From Palsa-459 sp963841965 (GTDB lineage Bacteria > Actinomycetota > Acidimicrobiia > Acidimicrobiales > RAAP-2): a DNA stretch of 64,000 nucleotides. Under the pieces are notes generated by a model. It had not been told where the DNA came from. It ran no database searches and saw only the letters and a list, made by a program, of their open reading frames with translations. Where the stretch lies: assembly GCA_963841965.1 (NCBI GenBank), contig CAWJES010000004.1:248001-312000 (forward strand). Direction: 5' to 3'. Shown here in pieces: positions 39,561 through 49,141 of the stretch. The translations under genes and the position numbers were made by a program. Within the stretch, counting starts at the first letter, position 1. Each line of letters begins with the position of its first letter.

Positions 39561-40438
39561 TCAGGCGTCGGCTGGGACCAGGCGCGCCAGTGCGAGCACG
39601 GCCAGGAGGCGCATTGCGAGCACGGCCGCTGCGATCGGCGAGCAGCAGACGCGCCGGACCGGACGTCGTGCTCCGCAGCGAACCGCAGCGCGCTCTTGTG
39701 GTGCTCGACCTGCATGCCGGTACGGCGCGCTGCGGCGCGAGACACCCTCCACATGGGTCACCACGGCCTCGGGAGCGGACCCGACGCCTCTGCCCGCCTT
39801 GTGCGCCCTCCAGCACAGGTCCATGTCCTCGGCGAACATGAAGTACCGCTCGTCGAAGCCCCCGAGCTGCTCGAACGTGCGCGCGGTCCGCGAGGAAGCA
39901 GGCTCCCGACACCCAGTCGGCGTTGCCCGCCGCGTCGCCCCCCGACTCGCGGTACCGCCGGGTGCAGGGGTTCGCCGGCCAGACCCTGCCGAGAAGTGCG
40001 TGCCCGACGGCGTCGAAGAGCGACGGGAAGGTCCTGACAGACGGGTAGACAGCCCCGGACTCGTTGAGGATCGTGGGGCCCACGACGCACCACTCCGGAT
40101 GGAGCGCGAGGGCACCTGCAAGCCGGTCGAAGGCTCCCGCGTGCAGGACGATGTCGGGATTGGCCACGAGGACCAGGTCGCACGGCGCCGAGCACGGCGA
40201 CGCCGCGGTTCACGCCCGCCCCGAAGCCGAGGTTCCTGCCCGGCTCGACGATCCGGACGCTGCCGGCGAGGTCGCCCAGCGCATCGCGGGTCGCACCGCC
40301 GCCGGCGTTGTCGACCACCACGAGGTCGTGCACGCCTGCGTCCAGCACCGAGGTCACGGCGTCGTGAAGGTGCGCTCCTGCGTGGTAGTCCACGATCACG
40401 CAGCCCACGCGAAGCAGGTCCGCGCTGCTCGGTGTCAC
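39561..40438 (-). CDS. Family 2 glycosyltransferase, rhamnosyltransferase (WbbL)-like (frameshifted)
   Basis: About 292 residues. GT-A start VGCVIVDYHAGAHLHDAVTSVLDAGVHDLVVVDNAGGG and GRNLGFGAGVNRGV; the frame shifts near 40185 to VANPDIVLHAGAFDRL (the DxD-like Asp) and WVSGACFL, and again near 39890 to FEQLGGFDERYFMFAEDMDLCWRAHKAG, the conserved acceptor-side motif of dTDP-rhamnose transferases. A hydrophobic stretch at the C-terminus may associate with the membrane. rfbB and rfbD a few kb away fit use of dTDP-rhamnose. Start GTG or ATG at 40438 overlaps the upstream glycosyltransferase stop. Confidence 0.8.
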
Positions 40439-41158
40439 AGGCTCCTGGTGAAGCGGAAATGGACGAGGGCGCGGATCGCGCCGAAGCCGTCGCGCCAGGT
40501 GATCTTCTTGCCCTCGTGGAACTCCCTGCCGGCGTAGCTGATCGGCACCTCGGTGATGTCGTAGCCCTGGCGCAGCACCTTGGCAGTGATCTCGGGCTCG
40601 AAGTCGAACCGGTTCGAGACAATGTGGACGGGCTCGAGCACCCTGCGGTCGAAGAGCTTGTAACAGGTCTCCATGTCGCCGAGCCGCTTCGCGTAGAGCA
40701 CGCTCGTGACGAGCGACAGGAACCGGTTCCCGATGGAGTGCAGACCGGACATGTTCTGGCCGTTGCCCGCGAACCTGTTGCCGTACACCACGACTGCTGC
40801 GTGGTCGAGCACCGGGGCGAGGAGCGTCCTCCAGTCCGCCGGGTCGTACTCGAGGTCGGCGTCCTGGACGATGATGAGGTCGCCCGTCGCCGCCGCCAGG
40901 CCCGTGCGCAGCGCGGCGCCCTTTCCCTGATTCACCTCGTGGGTGAGCACCGTCACCCTCGGATCATCCACGCCGCGCAGCACCTCGGCGGTCGCGTCCG
41001 CGGAGCCGTCGTCCACGATGACGAGGTCGAACGGCGACGGGAAGCTCGACCTGGAGACACCTCGAGATGATCTCCTTCACCGTGGACTGCTCGTTGTACA
41101 CGGGCATGAGCACGGTGAGGGTCCTGTACTCGATCGGCCGCAGTGTGCGCTGCCGCAT
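40435..41158 (-). CDS. Family 2 glycosyltransferase, polyprenol-phosphate sugar transferase-like (frameshifted)
   Basis: About 240 residues. N-terminal part YRTLTVLMPVYNEQSTVKEIISRCLQVELP, then the frame shifts near 41048 and continues FDLVIVDDGSADATAEVL, QGKGAALRTGLAAATGD, IIVQDADLEYDP (DxD motif), YGNRFAG and ETCYKLFDRRVL, as in DPM1-like transferases that load a sugar on polyprenyl phosphate. An extra C in a CCC run explains the break and restores LPSPFDLVIVDDG. No C-terminal membrane helices. Confidence 0.85.
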
Positions 41159-42149
41159 CCGTTCTCCTTCGCCAGTCGAGCGAGGCTACCGAATCTGGGC
41201 GTGACCTAGGTGCATCGGCCCCTACAGGCTCGATGAAGAACCTGATGGTCGCCGCCAGTCCCTCGTCGAGGGCAGTGACCGGGGCCCACCCGAGGAGCCG
41301 CGCGGCGAGCGCCACGTCGGGTTGGCGGCGCTCAGGGTCGTCGGTCGGCAGCTCCTGGTGCTCGATGGACGATGTGGACCCCGTGAGCTCGATGATGAGT
41401 CTCGCGAGGTCGAGCACCGTGAGCTCGCTCGGGTTCCCGAGATTCACCGGGCCGGTCACGCTCGCGTCGAGCAGCGCGAGGAGACCCGACACCATGTCAG
41501 CCACGAAGCAGAGGCTCCGGGTCTGCGAGCCGTCCCCGTAAACGGTCACGGGATCGCCATGCAGCGCCTGCAGGATGAAGTTCGAGACCACTCGACCGTC
41601 CCCGGGCGACAGCCTCGGACCGTAGGTGTTGAAGATCCTCGCGATCCCCACGTTGGTGCCCGCAGCGCGCTGGTGCGCCATCACGAGCGCCTCGGAGAAC
41701 CGCTTGGACTCGTCGTAGACGCTCCTCGGTCCGATCGGGTTGACGTTCCCCCAGTAGTCCTCGCGCTGCGGGTGCTCGCTCGGATCGCCGTAGACCTCGC
41801 TCGTGGATGCCTGGATGAACCTGGCGTCGTGCTGGGAGGCGAGCTCGATGAGCCGCCTCGTCCCCTCGCTCCCCACGGCGAGGGTCTGCAAGGGCATCGA
41901 GAGATATGCCTGGGGGGACGCCGGGGAGGCGAGGTTCACCACCGCGTCCACGGGACCCGCGACCGGGACGTCGAGCGAGACGTCCGCGTTGACGAAGCAG
42001 AAATGGGGGTTCGTCTCGTGGTGCGCGATGTTTCGCTCGAACCCCGTGCAGAGGTTGTCGATCACGATGACGTCGTCGCCACGGGCGAGCAGGAGGTCGC
42101 TGAGGTGTGAGCCGAGGAACCCGGCGCCGCCTGCGACGACGACGCGCAC
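40953..42149 (-). CDS. NAD-dependent sugar epimerase/dehydratase, UDP-glucuronate decarboxylase-like
   Basis: Extended SDR: VRVVVAGGAGFLGSHLSDLLL, NLASPASPQAYLSMPLQTL (the UXS/UGD-partner signature), QASTSEVYGDPSEHPQ, and the catalytic YDESKRFSEALV. Its GTG start at 42149 overlaps the stop of ugd, and decarboxylation of UDP-glucuronate to UDP-xylose would be the next reaction. Homology ends near 41225 (TIRFFIEPV); from there the open frame runs on for about 90 residues out of frame through the start of the next gene. An upstream one-base shift would place a TAG at about 41218, so the real end is probably there. Confidence 0.8.
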   Translation of the reverse strand: MRVVVAGGAGFLGSHLSDLLLARGDDVIVIDNLCTGFERNIAHHETNPHFCFVNADVSLDVPVAGPVDAVVNLASPASPQAYLSMPLQTLAVGSEGTRRLIELASQHDARFIQASTSEVYGDPSEHPQREDYWGNVNPIGPRSVYDESKRFSEALVMAHQRAAGTNVGIARIFNTYGPRLSPGDGRVVSNFILQALHGDPVTVYGDGSQTRSLCFVADMVSGLLALLDASVTGPVNLGNPSELTVLDLARLIIELTGSTSSIEHQELPTDDPERRQPDVALAARLLGWAPVTALDEGLAATIRFFIEPVGADAPRSRPDSVASLDWRRRTDAAAHTAADRVQDPHRAHARVQRAVHGEGDHLEVSPGRASRRRSTSSSWTTAPRTRPPRCCAAWMIRG

Positions 42150-43474
42150 TACCGGCCGATGCCCGTGTACGAGAAACCGAGGCGGTGCAGGGGCGCCTCC
42201 TCGAGGAGGTTCCTCGCATCGACGATCGCCGGCGTGGCGACCTCCGCGCGAACCCTGGCGAAGTCGAGCCAGCGGAACTCCTGCCACTCCGTCAGGAGCG
42301 CGACCGCGTGGGTCCCCGTGACCGCGTCATAGGGGCTGTCGAACACCTCGAGGTGCGCGAGGTCGGGAGCGGCCGCGTCATCGGTCGTGACAGTCGGGTC
42401 GAAGGCGCGAACCGTCGCGCCCTCCGCGACGAGGCGGTGCGTGATCGACACGGCAGGCGAGTCGCGCCGGTCTCCGGTGTTCGCCTTGAACGAGAGGCCG
42501 AGGACCCCGACGGTCCTGCCGTCGAGGGAGCCTCCCGCCGCGACGCGGATCTTCGTCACCACCCGCTGCATCTGGTCCTCATTCCCGGAGATCGCGCCCC
42601 GGACGATTCCGACATCGAATCCCGCCGCCTTTGCGATCGCGACAAGGGCGGACGTGTCCTTCGGAAGGCAGGATCCTCCCCATCCGGGACCGGGACGGAG
42701 GAACTCGAAGCCGATTCGCTTGTCGTAGCCCATGCCGAGCACCAGATCCAGGACGTCGGCGCCGACCGCCTCGCACAGCCCGGCCATGGTGTTGATGAAC
42801 GTGAGCTTGGTGGCGAGGAAGGCGTTCGAGGCGTACTTGATCAGCTCCGACGTCGTCGCATCGGTGATCACGGCCGGCGCTCCTGAATCGCTGAACAGAT
42901 CCGCGACGCGCGCGGCCGCCTCCCGGTCGTCGGAGCCGACGACGATGCGGTCAGGGCTGAGCGAATCTGCGACGGCAGTGCCCTCGCGGAGGAACTCGGG
43001 GTTGGAGACCACGGCGACGTCCGGGCGCCCGATGACCCGCTCGACGAGGCCGGACGTTCCCACCGGCACGGTGGACTTGTTGACGATCGTCGCCCCGTCT
43101 GCGAGGCGGGGGGCGATCTCGCCGGCGGCGGCGGTGATGTAGGACAGGTCGGCGGACCCATCGGCTGCCTGGGGGGTCTCGACGCAGAGGAACACGAACT
43201 CGGCGCCGACGACGGCCTCCGCCGCTGTCTTGACCGCGCGGAGTCGTCCCGTGGAGATGCCGTTCTTCAGCATCTCCTCAAGGCCGTGCTCGACGATCGG
43301 CGAGCGCCCCTGGCGCAGCGCGTCGAGGCGCACGTCGTCGCGCTCGGCGACCGTCACGAAGTGGCCGTGGTGACTCAGCACCGCGGCTGTGGGCAGCCCG
43401 ACGTAGCCGGCTCCGATCACCGCGATCCTTCGCACCCCGGCCTTCGGCATGGGCGTGGATTCAGTGCCCGGCAC
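42149..43474 (-). CDS. ugd: UDP-glucose 6-dehydrogenase
   Basis: 441 residues. RRIAVIGAGYVGLPTAAVLSHHG is the NAD site, CVETPQAADGSADLSYI and NKSTVPVGT follow, then SNPEFLREGTAV, ELIKYASNAFLATKLTFINTMAGLCE and the catalytic Cys in GGSCLPKD. Makes UDP-glucuronate, the likely substrate for the overlapping downstream gene. The start may instead be the internal ATG of residue 9 (MPKAGVRR). Confidence 0.93.
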   Translation of the reverse strand: MPGTESTPMPKAGVRRIAVIGAGYVGLPTAAVLSHHGHFVTVAERDDVRLDALRQGRSPIVEHGLEEMLKNGISTGRLRAVKTAAEAVVGAEFVFLCVETPQAADGSADLSYITAAAGEIAPRLADGATIVNKSTVPVGTSGLVERVIGRPDVAVVSNPEFLREGTAVADSLSPDRIVVGSDDREAAARVADLFSDSGAPAVITDATTSELIKYASNAFLATKLTFINTMAGLCEAVGADVLDLVLGMGYDKRIGFEFLRPGPGWGGSCLPKDTSALVAIAKAAGFDVGIVRGAISGNEDQMQRVVTKIRVAAGGSLDGRTVGVLGLSFKANTGDRRDSPAVSITHRLVAEGATVRAFDPTVTTDDAAAPDLAHLEVFDSPYDAVTGTHAVALLTEWQEFRWLDFARVRAEVATPAIVDARNLLEEAPLHRLGFSYTGIGR

Positions 43475-44384
43475 GCTGGCTCCCTTCGGTCAAGGCGGAG
43501 ACGAGGCGGCGCATCGCGTCCTGCCACGTCGGGAGCAGATCGTACCCGTCAGCCAGCAGCCTCCCGGGCGCCAGGACGGAGTTGCGCGGGCGAGGCGCGA
43601 GGGGCTGGGGGTCCAGCTCGTCGGTCCGGATCGCCGTGACGAGCGCCGGATCGCCACCGGCGGCCTCTGCGACGGCGCGGACGAGGTCGAACCAGGTCGT
43701 CTCGCCGGCGTTCGTGAGGTGGACGATCCCTGCGGGCCGCATCCTCGCGAGCGTCACGAGGCCGCCGGCCAGGTCAGCGGCGAAGGAAGGGCAGCCGCGC
43801 TGGTCGTCGACGAAGCGCAGGGGCTCGCGTCGTCGAGCGCGCTCCACCGCGAGCTTGACGATGTTTCGGCCGTGGAAGCCCGCCACCCACGACACGCGCG
43901 CGATCGTCGCCTCGGGCGGGCATGCACGCTCGCCGGCGAGCTTGCTCGCGCCGTAGACGGAGCGGGGGCTCGGCGGGTCGTCCTCCAGGTACGCCGACGT
44001 CTTCTCGCCGTCGAAGACGTAGTCCGTCGAGACGTAGATCAGGTGGGCACCGACTGCCTGTGAGGCCGCCGCGACGTGCGCCGTCCCGGTTGCGTTCACC
44101 GCGAAGGCGATCTCGGGCTCGGTCTCCGCCCGGTCGACCGCCGTGTAGGCAGCCAGGTGGATCACGACCTCGGGGCGCGCCCGATCGAGCGCGGCGTGGA
44201 CGGCGGCCTCGTCCTCGATCGCCAAGGTCGAGTGGGTCGTGGCCACCGTCTCGAACTCACCCGCGGCCACCGGCACCCCACCGAGCAGCGCCGACGCGCA
44301 GCCCCCGACCGGGGACCTGCCGCTCAGTGCGTCGATGAGGTCCGTGCCGACCTGTCCGGTGGCACCGGTCACGAGGACCCGCAT
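43461..44384 (-). CDS. rfbD: dTDP-4-dehydrorhamnose reductase
   Basis: 307 residues from the ATG at 44384. MRVLVTGATGQVGTDLIDAL (NADPH site), HLAAYTAVDRAETEPEIAFAVNATGTAHVA, YVSTDYVFDGEKTSAYLEDD, catalytic YGASKLAGE and NSVLAPGRL near the end. Last step of dTDP-L-rhamnose synthesis. The ATG overlaps the rfbB stop in TGATG. Overlaps the ugd start region by 14 bases. Confidence 0.93.
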   Translation of the reverse strand: MRVLVTGATGQVGTDLIDALSGRSPVGGCASALLGGVPVAAGEFETVATTHSTLAIEDEAAVHAALDRARPEVVIHLAAYTAVDRAETEPEIAFAVNATGTAHVAAASQAVGAHLIYVSTDYVFDGEKTSAYLEDDPPSPRSVYGASKLAGERACPPEATIARVSWVAGFHGRNIVKLAVERARRREPLRFVDDQRGCPSFAADLAGGLVTLARMRPAGIVHLTNAGETTWFDLVRAVAEAAGGDPALVTAIRTDELDPQPLAPRPRNSVLAPGRLLADGYDLLPTWQDAMRRLVSALTEGSQRAGH

Positions 44385-45391
44385 CAGCCAGCCTTGCCCC
44401 AGTCCTCCTCGACGACGGGCGCCCGGTCGCGAAGCGGCTCCCACCAGGCGCGGTTGTCCGCGTACCAGGCGACCGTCTCGGCGATCCCGTCCTCGAACGA
44501 GATCGATGGCTCCCAGCCGAGCTCGGTGCGGATCTTCGTGATGTCGAGGAGGTAGCGGCGGTCGTGGCCGGGGCGGTCCGGAACGATCGTCTTGAGCGAG
44601 GCCGGCTTGCCAAGTGCCTCAAGCACGGTGTCCGCGATCTGCTCGATGCTCTTCTCGACGCCTGAGCCGACGTGGTAGGTCTCGCCGATCCGTCCCCGGG
44701 ACAGGACCGCATCGATCGCGATGCAGTGGTCGATGACGTGAAGCCACTCGCGGCGATTCTGCGTCGACGCGTAGAGCGGAATGGGCTGGTCGTCGATCGC
44801 CTTGGTCGCGAAGACCGGGATCACCTTCTCGGGGAACTGGAAAGGCCCGTAGTTGTTCGAGCAATTCGTGATCGTGATCGGCAGTTCGAAGGTCTCGTAG
44901 TACGCGCGGACCGCGTGGTCACCCCCCGCCTTGGCGGCGTTGTACGGCGTCCTCGGACGATACGGGCTCTCCTCCGTGAACGCGCCCGGGTCGTCGAGAT
45001 CGAGGTCGCCGTAGACCTCGCAGGTCGAGATGTGGTGGAACCGGCTCACGTCGTTGCGACGCGCAGCCTCGAGCATCGTCTGGGTCCCGAGCACGTTCGT
45101 GGAGAAGAACCGTCCCGGGTCGAGGATCGCAAGGGAGTTGTGGGACTCCGCGGCGAAGTTGACGATGGTGTCGATTCCGAAGTCCTTGATCGTCCGCTCC
45201 GCGAGATCGAGGTCCCGGATGTCCCCGTGGACGAAGGTGAATGCGTCCGCGACGTCGTCCAGATTCGCCTGGTTGCCCGCGTACGTGAGGGCGTCGTAGG
45301 CGATCACCGTGTCGTCCGGGTGCTCAGACACCCAGTATCGGACGAAATTCGAACCAATGAATCCGGCACCGCCGGTTACGAGGAGACGCAT
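44384..45391 (-). CDS. rfbB: dTDP-glucose 4,6-dehydratase
   Basis: 335 residues. RLLVTGGAGFIGSNFVRYWV, VHGDIRDL, NFAAESHNSLAI, STCEVYGDL with the active-site region, YRPRTPYNAAKAGGDHAV with catalytic Tyr and Lys, and NNYGPFQFPEKVIP. Converts dTDP-glucose to dTDP-4-keto-6-deoxyglucose. The motif after HIST is CEVYGD rather than the common DEVYGD, so one catalytic acid is not in its usual place. ATG at 45391 chosen over the TTG at 45397. Confidence 0.92.
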   Translation of the reverse strand: MRLLVTGGAGFIGSNFVRYWVSEHPDDTVIAYDALTYAGNQANLDDVADAFTFVHGDIRDLDLAERTIKDFGIDTIVNFAAESHNSLAILDPGRFFSTNVLGTQTMLEAARRNDVSRFHHISTCEVYGDLDLDDPGAFTEESPYRPRTPYNAAKAGGDHAVRAYYETFELPITITNCSNNYGPFQFPEKVIPVFATKAIDDQPIPLYASTQNRREWLHVIDHCIAIDAVLSRGRIGETYHVGSGVEKSIEQIADTVLEALGKPASLKTIVPDRPGHDRRYLLDITKIRTELGWEPSISFEDGIAETVAWYADNRAWWEPLRDRAPVVEEDWGKAG

Positions 45392-45400
45392 GGCCAAATG

Positions 45401-46180
45401 CTACTCGCGGGCCTCCTGTCCCCCTTGGGTGGCCCTTCGCAGGTGGACCACGTCGCCGGCGGACACCTCCCTCGTCCCGCTCGACGTCGCAACCAGCAGG
45501 TGCCCGAACTCGGTGAGACCCGATGCGACCCCCTCGAATGACTCGCCGGGCAGCTCTACTCGCACGGTTCGACCGAGGGTGACGAGGACGTCGACGTAGC
45601 TGCGCTGCAATCGAGCGCGACCCCCAGCCGATCCCAGCTCGTCGATCAGGGGATCCAACGCAAGCAGGAACGAGTCAAGGAGCGCGTCGCGATCGGGCTC
45701 TCGGCCCGACACGTCCGCAACGCAGGTCGCGCCAACCCCGGGGGGGCCCGGCCACGTGAGGTTGATGCCGAGTCCCACGACGATCGCGACCGATCCATCC
45801 GCAGACGGACGCCCGTCGGTCTCCGCGAGGATCCCGCCGAACTTCTGGTCACCAGCCACGAGGTCGTTGGGCCACTTGAGGCCTCCGGCGGCACCCGCCG
45901 CGGCGCACGTGTCAAGGGCGGCGAGGCCCACCGCGACGGTGGCGAGGTGGCGGGCCGGCGGGTCGAGGTGCACGCGGACGAGCACGGAGCAGAGCAGCGC
46001 AGATGCCGGCGGTGCCTCCCAGCGGCGGTCGAACCTGCCTCGTCCGGCAGTCTGGAGGTCGGCAACCGCTACCGAGCGGTCAGGCGCCCCGGCTGCGGCA
46101 GCGGCGGCCATCCAGGTGTTCGTCGAGTCGATCTCCTCGAAACGGTGGATGGCGAAAGAGGACGGCACCACACGCGACAC
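45401..46180 (-). CDS. birA: Biotin-[acetyl-CoA-carboxylase] ligase
   Basis: About 259 residues, group I type without the DNA-binding domain. EEIDSTNTWMAAAAAAG, DLQTAGRGRFDRRWEAP (biotin-AMP loop), LKWPNDLVAGDQKFGGILAE and GLGINLTW are complete, followed by the small C-terminal SH3-like domain. Loads biotin on carboxylases; the carboxylase gene starts 55 bases away on the other strand. Start is one of several GTGs; 46180 gives the longest sensible form, 46171 or 46168 are possible. Confidence 0.92.
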   Translation of the reverse strand: MSRVVPSSFAIHRFEEIDSTNTWMAAAAAAGAPDRSVAVADLQTAGRGRFDRRWEAPPASALLCSVLVRVHLDPPARHLATVAVGLAALDTCAAAGAAGGLKWPNDLVAGDQKFGGILAETDGRPSADGSVAIVVGLGINLTWPGPPGVGATCVADVSGREPDRDALLDSFLLALDPLIDELGSAGGRARLQRSYVDVLVTLGRTVRVELPGESFEGVASGLTEFGHLLVATSSGTREVSAGDVVHLRRATQGGQEARE

Positions 46181-46234
46181 CCTAGGGTTCTCCTGCCGAG
46201 CCGCTGAGGAACGGCAGACGAAGAGGAGGCACGG

Positions 46235-47983
46235 GTGCTCAAGAAGGTCCTCATCGCAAACCGTGGCGAGATCGCGGTGCGGGTCATCAGAACCTGTCGT
46301 GAGCTGGGCGTCGAGACCGTCGCTGTCTATTCGGAGCTCGATCGGGATGCCATGCACGTGCGCTTCGCGGACGAGGCGTTCGCGCTCGGCGGACAGACCG
46401 CAGCGGAGAGCTACCTCAACACCGAGCGGATCCTCGAGGTCCTCAGCCACTCGGGCGCCGACTCGGTGCATCCCGGCTACGGCTTCTTCTCGGAGAACAC
46501 CGACTTCGCCCGCGCCGTGACGGGCATGGGGGCAGTCTTCATCGGCCCTCCCCCGGAGGCCATCGAGGTCATGGGAGACAAGATCTCCTCGAGGCTCGCC
46601 GCGGAGCGCGCCGGGGTCCACGGCGTGCCGGGCCGGTCGAAGACGCTCGAGGGTCCCGACGAGATCGTCACGTTCGGCGAGGAGGTGGGCTGGCCGCTCG
46701 CCATCAAGGCGGCGTACGGAGGCGGCGGCCGCGGGATGAAGGTCGTCGACGGTCCCGCCGAGGCTGCCGAGGCGCTCGAATCGGCGCAACGCGAGGCGAA
46801 GGCGTACTTCGGCCGGAGCGAGTGCTACATCGAGCGCTATCTGACATGGCCTCGCCACGTCGAGGTCCAGATCCTCGCCGACATGCACGGATCTGCCGTG
46901 TGGCTGGGTGAGCGGGACTGCTCGAGCCAGCGTCGACACCAGAAGCTGATCGAGGAGGCCCCGGCGCCGAACCTCCCTGACGACGTCCGCACGGCGATGG
47001 GAGAGGCGGCCGTCAAGGTCTCGAAGGCATGCGGGTACGTGAACGCCGGGACTGTCGAGTTCATGTACCAGGACGGTGCGTTCTACTTCCTCGAGATGAA
47101 CACCCGCTTGCAGGTCGAGCACCCGATCACCGAGCTGGTGACCGGACTGGACCTCGTGGAGTACCAGCTGCGGATCGCGTCGGGCGAGCCGCTCGGGCTC
47201 GAGCAGGAGGACATCGCGGGGATGCGACGTGGTCACGCGATCGAGGTCCGCATCAACGCGGAGGACCCGGCCGGCGGCCGGTTCCTGCCCTCCCCCGGTC
47301 CCCTCACCCGGTTCGACGAGCCATCGGGTCCGGGCGTCCGGCTCGACGCCGGCTACGCGAAGGGCGACACCGTCAGCCAGTTCTACGACAACCTGATCGC
47401 GAAGCTGGCTGTCTGGGGCTCGGACCGCGAGCAGGCAAGGCGCCGGATGCTGCGCGCGCTCGGCGAGACGCGGATCGAGGGCGTTGCGACGACCATCCCC
47501 GCTGATGTCGCGATCCTGACGCACCCCGACTTCATCGCGGCGGAGCACTCGACTCGGTGGGTCGAAGAGACGCTGGATCTCAGCGCGATCGTGTCCGAGC
47601 CCATCGACGCCGAGGGCGCACACGACGACCGGGTCCTGAAGTCCGTGACGACCGAGGTCGACGGGAGGCGCTACGAGGTGGATCTGTGGCTGCCGGCCGG
47701 CGGCATCGGGGGTGCCGGCGCCGCCAAGCCGAAGCGCCGCGCCGGAAGTGCCGGCGTCGCCGGGAGCGGATCGGGCGAGGTGACCGTGCCCATGCAGGGC
47801 ACGGTCGTCAAGGTCCTCGTCGCGGTCGGCGACGAGGTGGAAGTGGGCCAGACGGTCTGCATCCTCGAGGCCATGAAGATGGAGAACTCCGTCACCGCGG
47901 AACGGGCGGGCACGGTGACCGAGGTCCGCGTGGAAGCCGGTGGCGCTGTCTCCGCCGGAGACGTCCTGGCAGTGATCGAGTGA
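46235..47983 (+). CDS. Acetyl-/propionyl-CoA carboxylase alpha chain (biotin carboxylase plus BCCP)
   Basis: 582 residues. Biotin carboxylase: KKVLIANRGEIAVRVIRTCREL, AAYGGGGRGMKVV (ATP loop), RHVEVQILADMHG, FLEMNTRLQVEHPITE. Biotin carrier domain: VTVPMQGTVVKVLVAVGDEVEVGQTVCILEAMKMEN with the biotinylated Lys. The AccA3/PccA-type subunit; the carboxyltransferase beta subunit is not in the window. If it forms methylmalonyl-CoA, the mutase at 49-50.7 kb is the next enzyme. GTG start at 46235. The stop overlaps the next start (GTGA). Confidence 0.93.
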   Translation: MLKKVLIANRGEIAVRVIRTCRELGVETVAVYSELDRDAMHVRFADEAFALGGQTAAESYLNTERILEVLSHSGADSVHPGYGFFSENTDFARAVTGMGAVFIGPPPEAIEVMGDKISSRLAAERAGVHGVPGRSKTLEGPDEIVTFGEEVGWPLAIKAAYGGGGRGMKVVDGPAEAAEALESAQREAKAYFGRSECYIERYLTWPRHVEVQILADMHGSAVWLGERDCSSQRRHQKLIEEAPAPNLPDDVRTAMGEAAVKVSKACGYVNAGTVEFMYQDGAFYFLEMNTRLQVEHPITELVTGLDLVEYQLRIASGEPLGLEQEDIAGMRRGHAIEVRINAEDPAGGRFLPSPGPLTRFDEPSGPGVRLDAGYAKGDTVSQFYDNLIAKLAVWGSDREQARRRMLRALGETRIEGVATTIPADVAILTHPDFIAAEHSTRWVEETLDLSAIVSEPIDAEGAHDDRVLKSVTTEVDGRRYEVDLWLPAGGIGGAGAAKPKRRAGSAGVAGSGSGEVTVPMQGTVVKVLVAVGDEVEVGQTVCILEAMKMENSVTAERAGTVTEVRVEAGGAVSAGDVLAVIE

Positions 47984-49140
47984 GCGCCCCCGCCGACGAG
48001 GCCAGATCGGCGATCGAAGCGGCGACGCCGAAGCTGCTCTCGCTCAGTCACGACCTGCACGAGCACCCCGAGACCGCCTTCGAGGAGCACCGTGCCGCGC
48101 GAGCCGTCACGGACCTGCTCGAAGGAGCGGGCTTCGACGTCGAGCGGGGCGCCTGCGGTCTCGACACCGCGTTCATCGCGACCTTCGGAACAGGCAAGAC
48201 CAGGATCGGGATCTGCGCCGAGTACGACGCGCTGCCCGACGTGGGGCACGCCTGCGGCCACAACATCATCGCTGCCAGCTCCGTAGGCGCCGCAATCGGA
48301 CTGGCCCGCGTCGCCGAGGAGGTCGACGCCACCGTCATCGTCCTCGGCACGCCCGCGGAGGAGGGGGGCGGCGGGAAGGTCCTGATGCTCGAGGCCGGCG
48401 CCTTCGAGGGCCTCGACGTCGCGATGATGGTCCACCCTTGGCCCGCCGACCGCCTCGAGGCCACGTGCCTCGCCGTCGACCACTTCGACGTGGCGTTCAC
48501 CGGTCGCGAGGCACACGCCTCCGCAGCGCCATGGGAGGGCGTGAACGCCGGCGACGCGATGACGATCGCCCAGGTGGCGATCGGGCTGCTGCGCCAGCAA
48601 CTGGTGTTCGGCGATCAGGTCCACGGGATCGTGACCGACGGCGGATCAGCCGCGAACATCATCCCCGCCCATGTCACCGGCCGTTTCATGTGCAGGAGCC
48701 TCGACGCGCAGGGGCTCGAAGCGCTGCGACGACGCGTGGAGGCCTGCTTCGAGGCCGGTGCGCTCGCCACGGGTGCGATGCTCTCGATCACCAACGTCGG
48801 CCTCCCCTACTCGCACATGGAGTCGGACCCGTCGCTCCTCGGGAGCTACCGACGCCATGCCGAGGAGCTCGGACGAAGCTTCTCCGCGGATGATGACGGC
48901 TCGGCGCGACCCACGATCTCGACCGACATGGCCAATGTCTCGCTCGAGGTCCCCTCGATCCATCCCCTGCTCGGCATCGACGCCCGGGGCGCAGTGAATC
49001 ACCAGCCGTCCTTCGCAGCAGCGTGCGTGACTCCCTCAGCCGACCGGGCCGTTATCGACGGGTCCGTGGCGCTCGCCCTGACGGGCATCGACGTGGCGAC
49101 CGACGAGGTGCTCCGAGCGGCCTTGCTCCACCGGCCGTAG
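47980..49140 (+). CDS. M20-family amidohydrolase/aminoacylase
   Basis: 386 residues. HDLHEHPETAFEEHRAA, GICAEYDALPDVGHACGHNII with metal ligands, GTPAEEGGGGKVLMLEAGAFEGLDVAMMVHP with the catalytic Glu pair, and the dimerisation-domain start FTGREAHASAAPWEGVNAGDA. This is the AbgB/PM20D2-like branch that cleaves N-acyl or dipeptide amides. Translationally coupled to the carboxylase gene by a GTGA overlap; the reason for that link is not obvious. Its stop is one base from the convergent mutase stop. Confidence 0.9.
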   Translation: MSAPADEARSAIEAATPKLLSLSHDLHEHPETAFEEHRAARAVTDLLEGAGFDVERGACGLDTAFIATFGTGKTRIGICAEYDALPDVGHACGHNIIAASSVGAAIGLARVAEEVDATVIVLGTPAEEGGGGKVLMLEAGAFEGLDVAMMVHPWPADRLEATCLAVDHFDVAFTGREAHASAAPWEGVNAGDAMTIAQVAIGLLRQQLVFGDQVHGIVTDGGSAANIIPAHVTGRFMCRSLDAQGLEALRRRVEACFEAGALATGAMLSITNVGLPYSHMESDPSLLGSYRRHAEELGRSFSADDDGSARPTISTDMANVSLEVPSIHPLLGIDARGAVNHQPSFAAACVTPSADRAVIDGSVALALTGIDVATDEVLRAALLHRP

Positions 49141-49141
49141 G

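Noticed and set aside
46181..47623. Upstream extension of the birA frame to 740 codons
   Set aside because: The extension is antisense to the carboxylase gene. BirA homology starts only near 46180.
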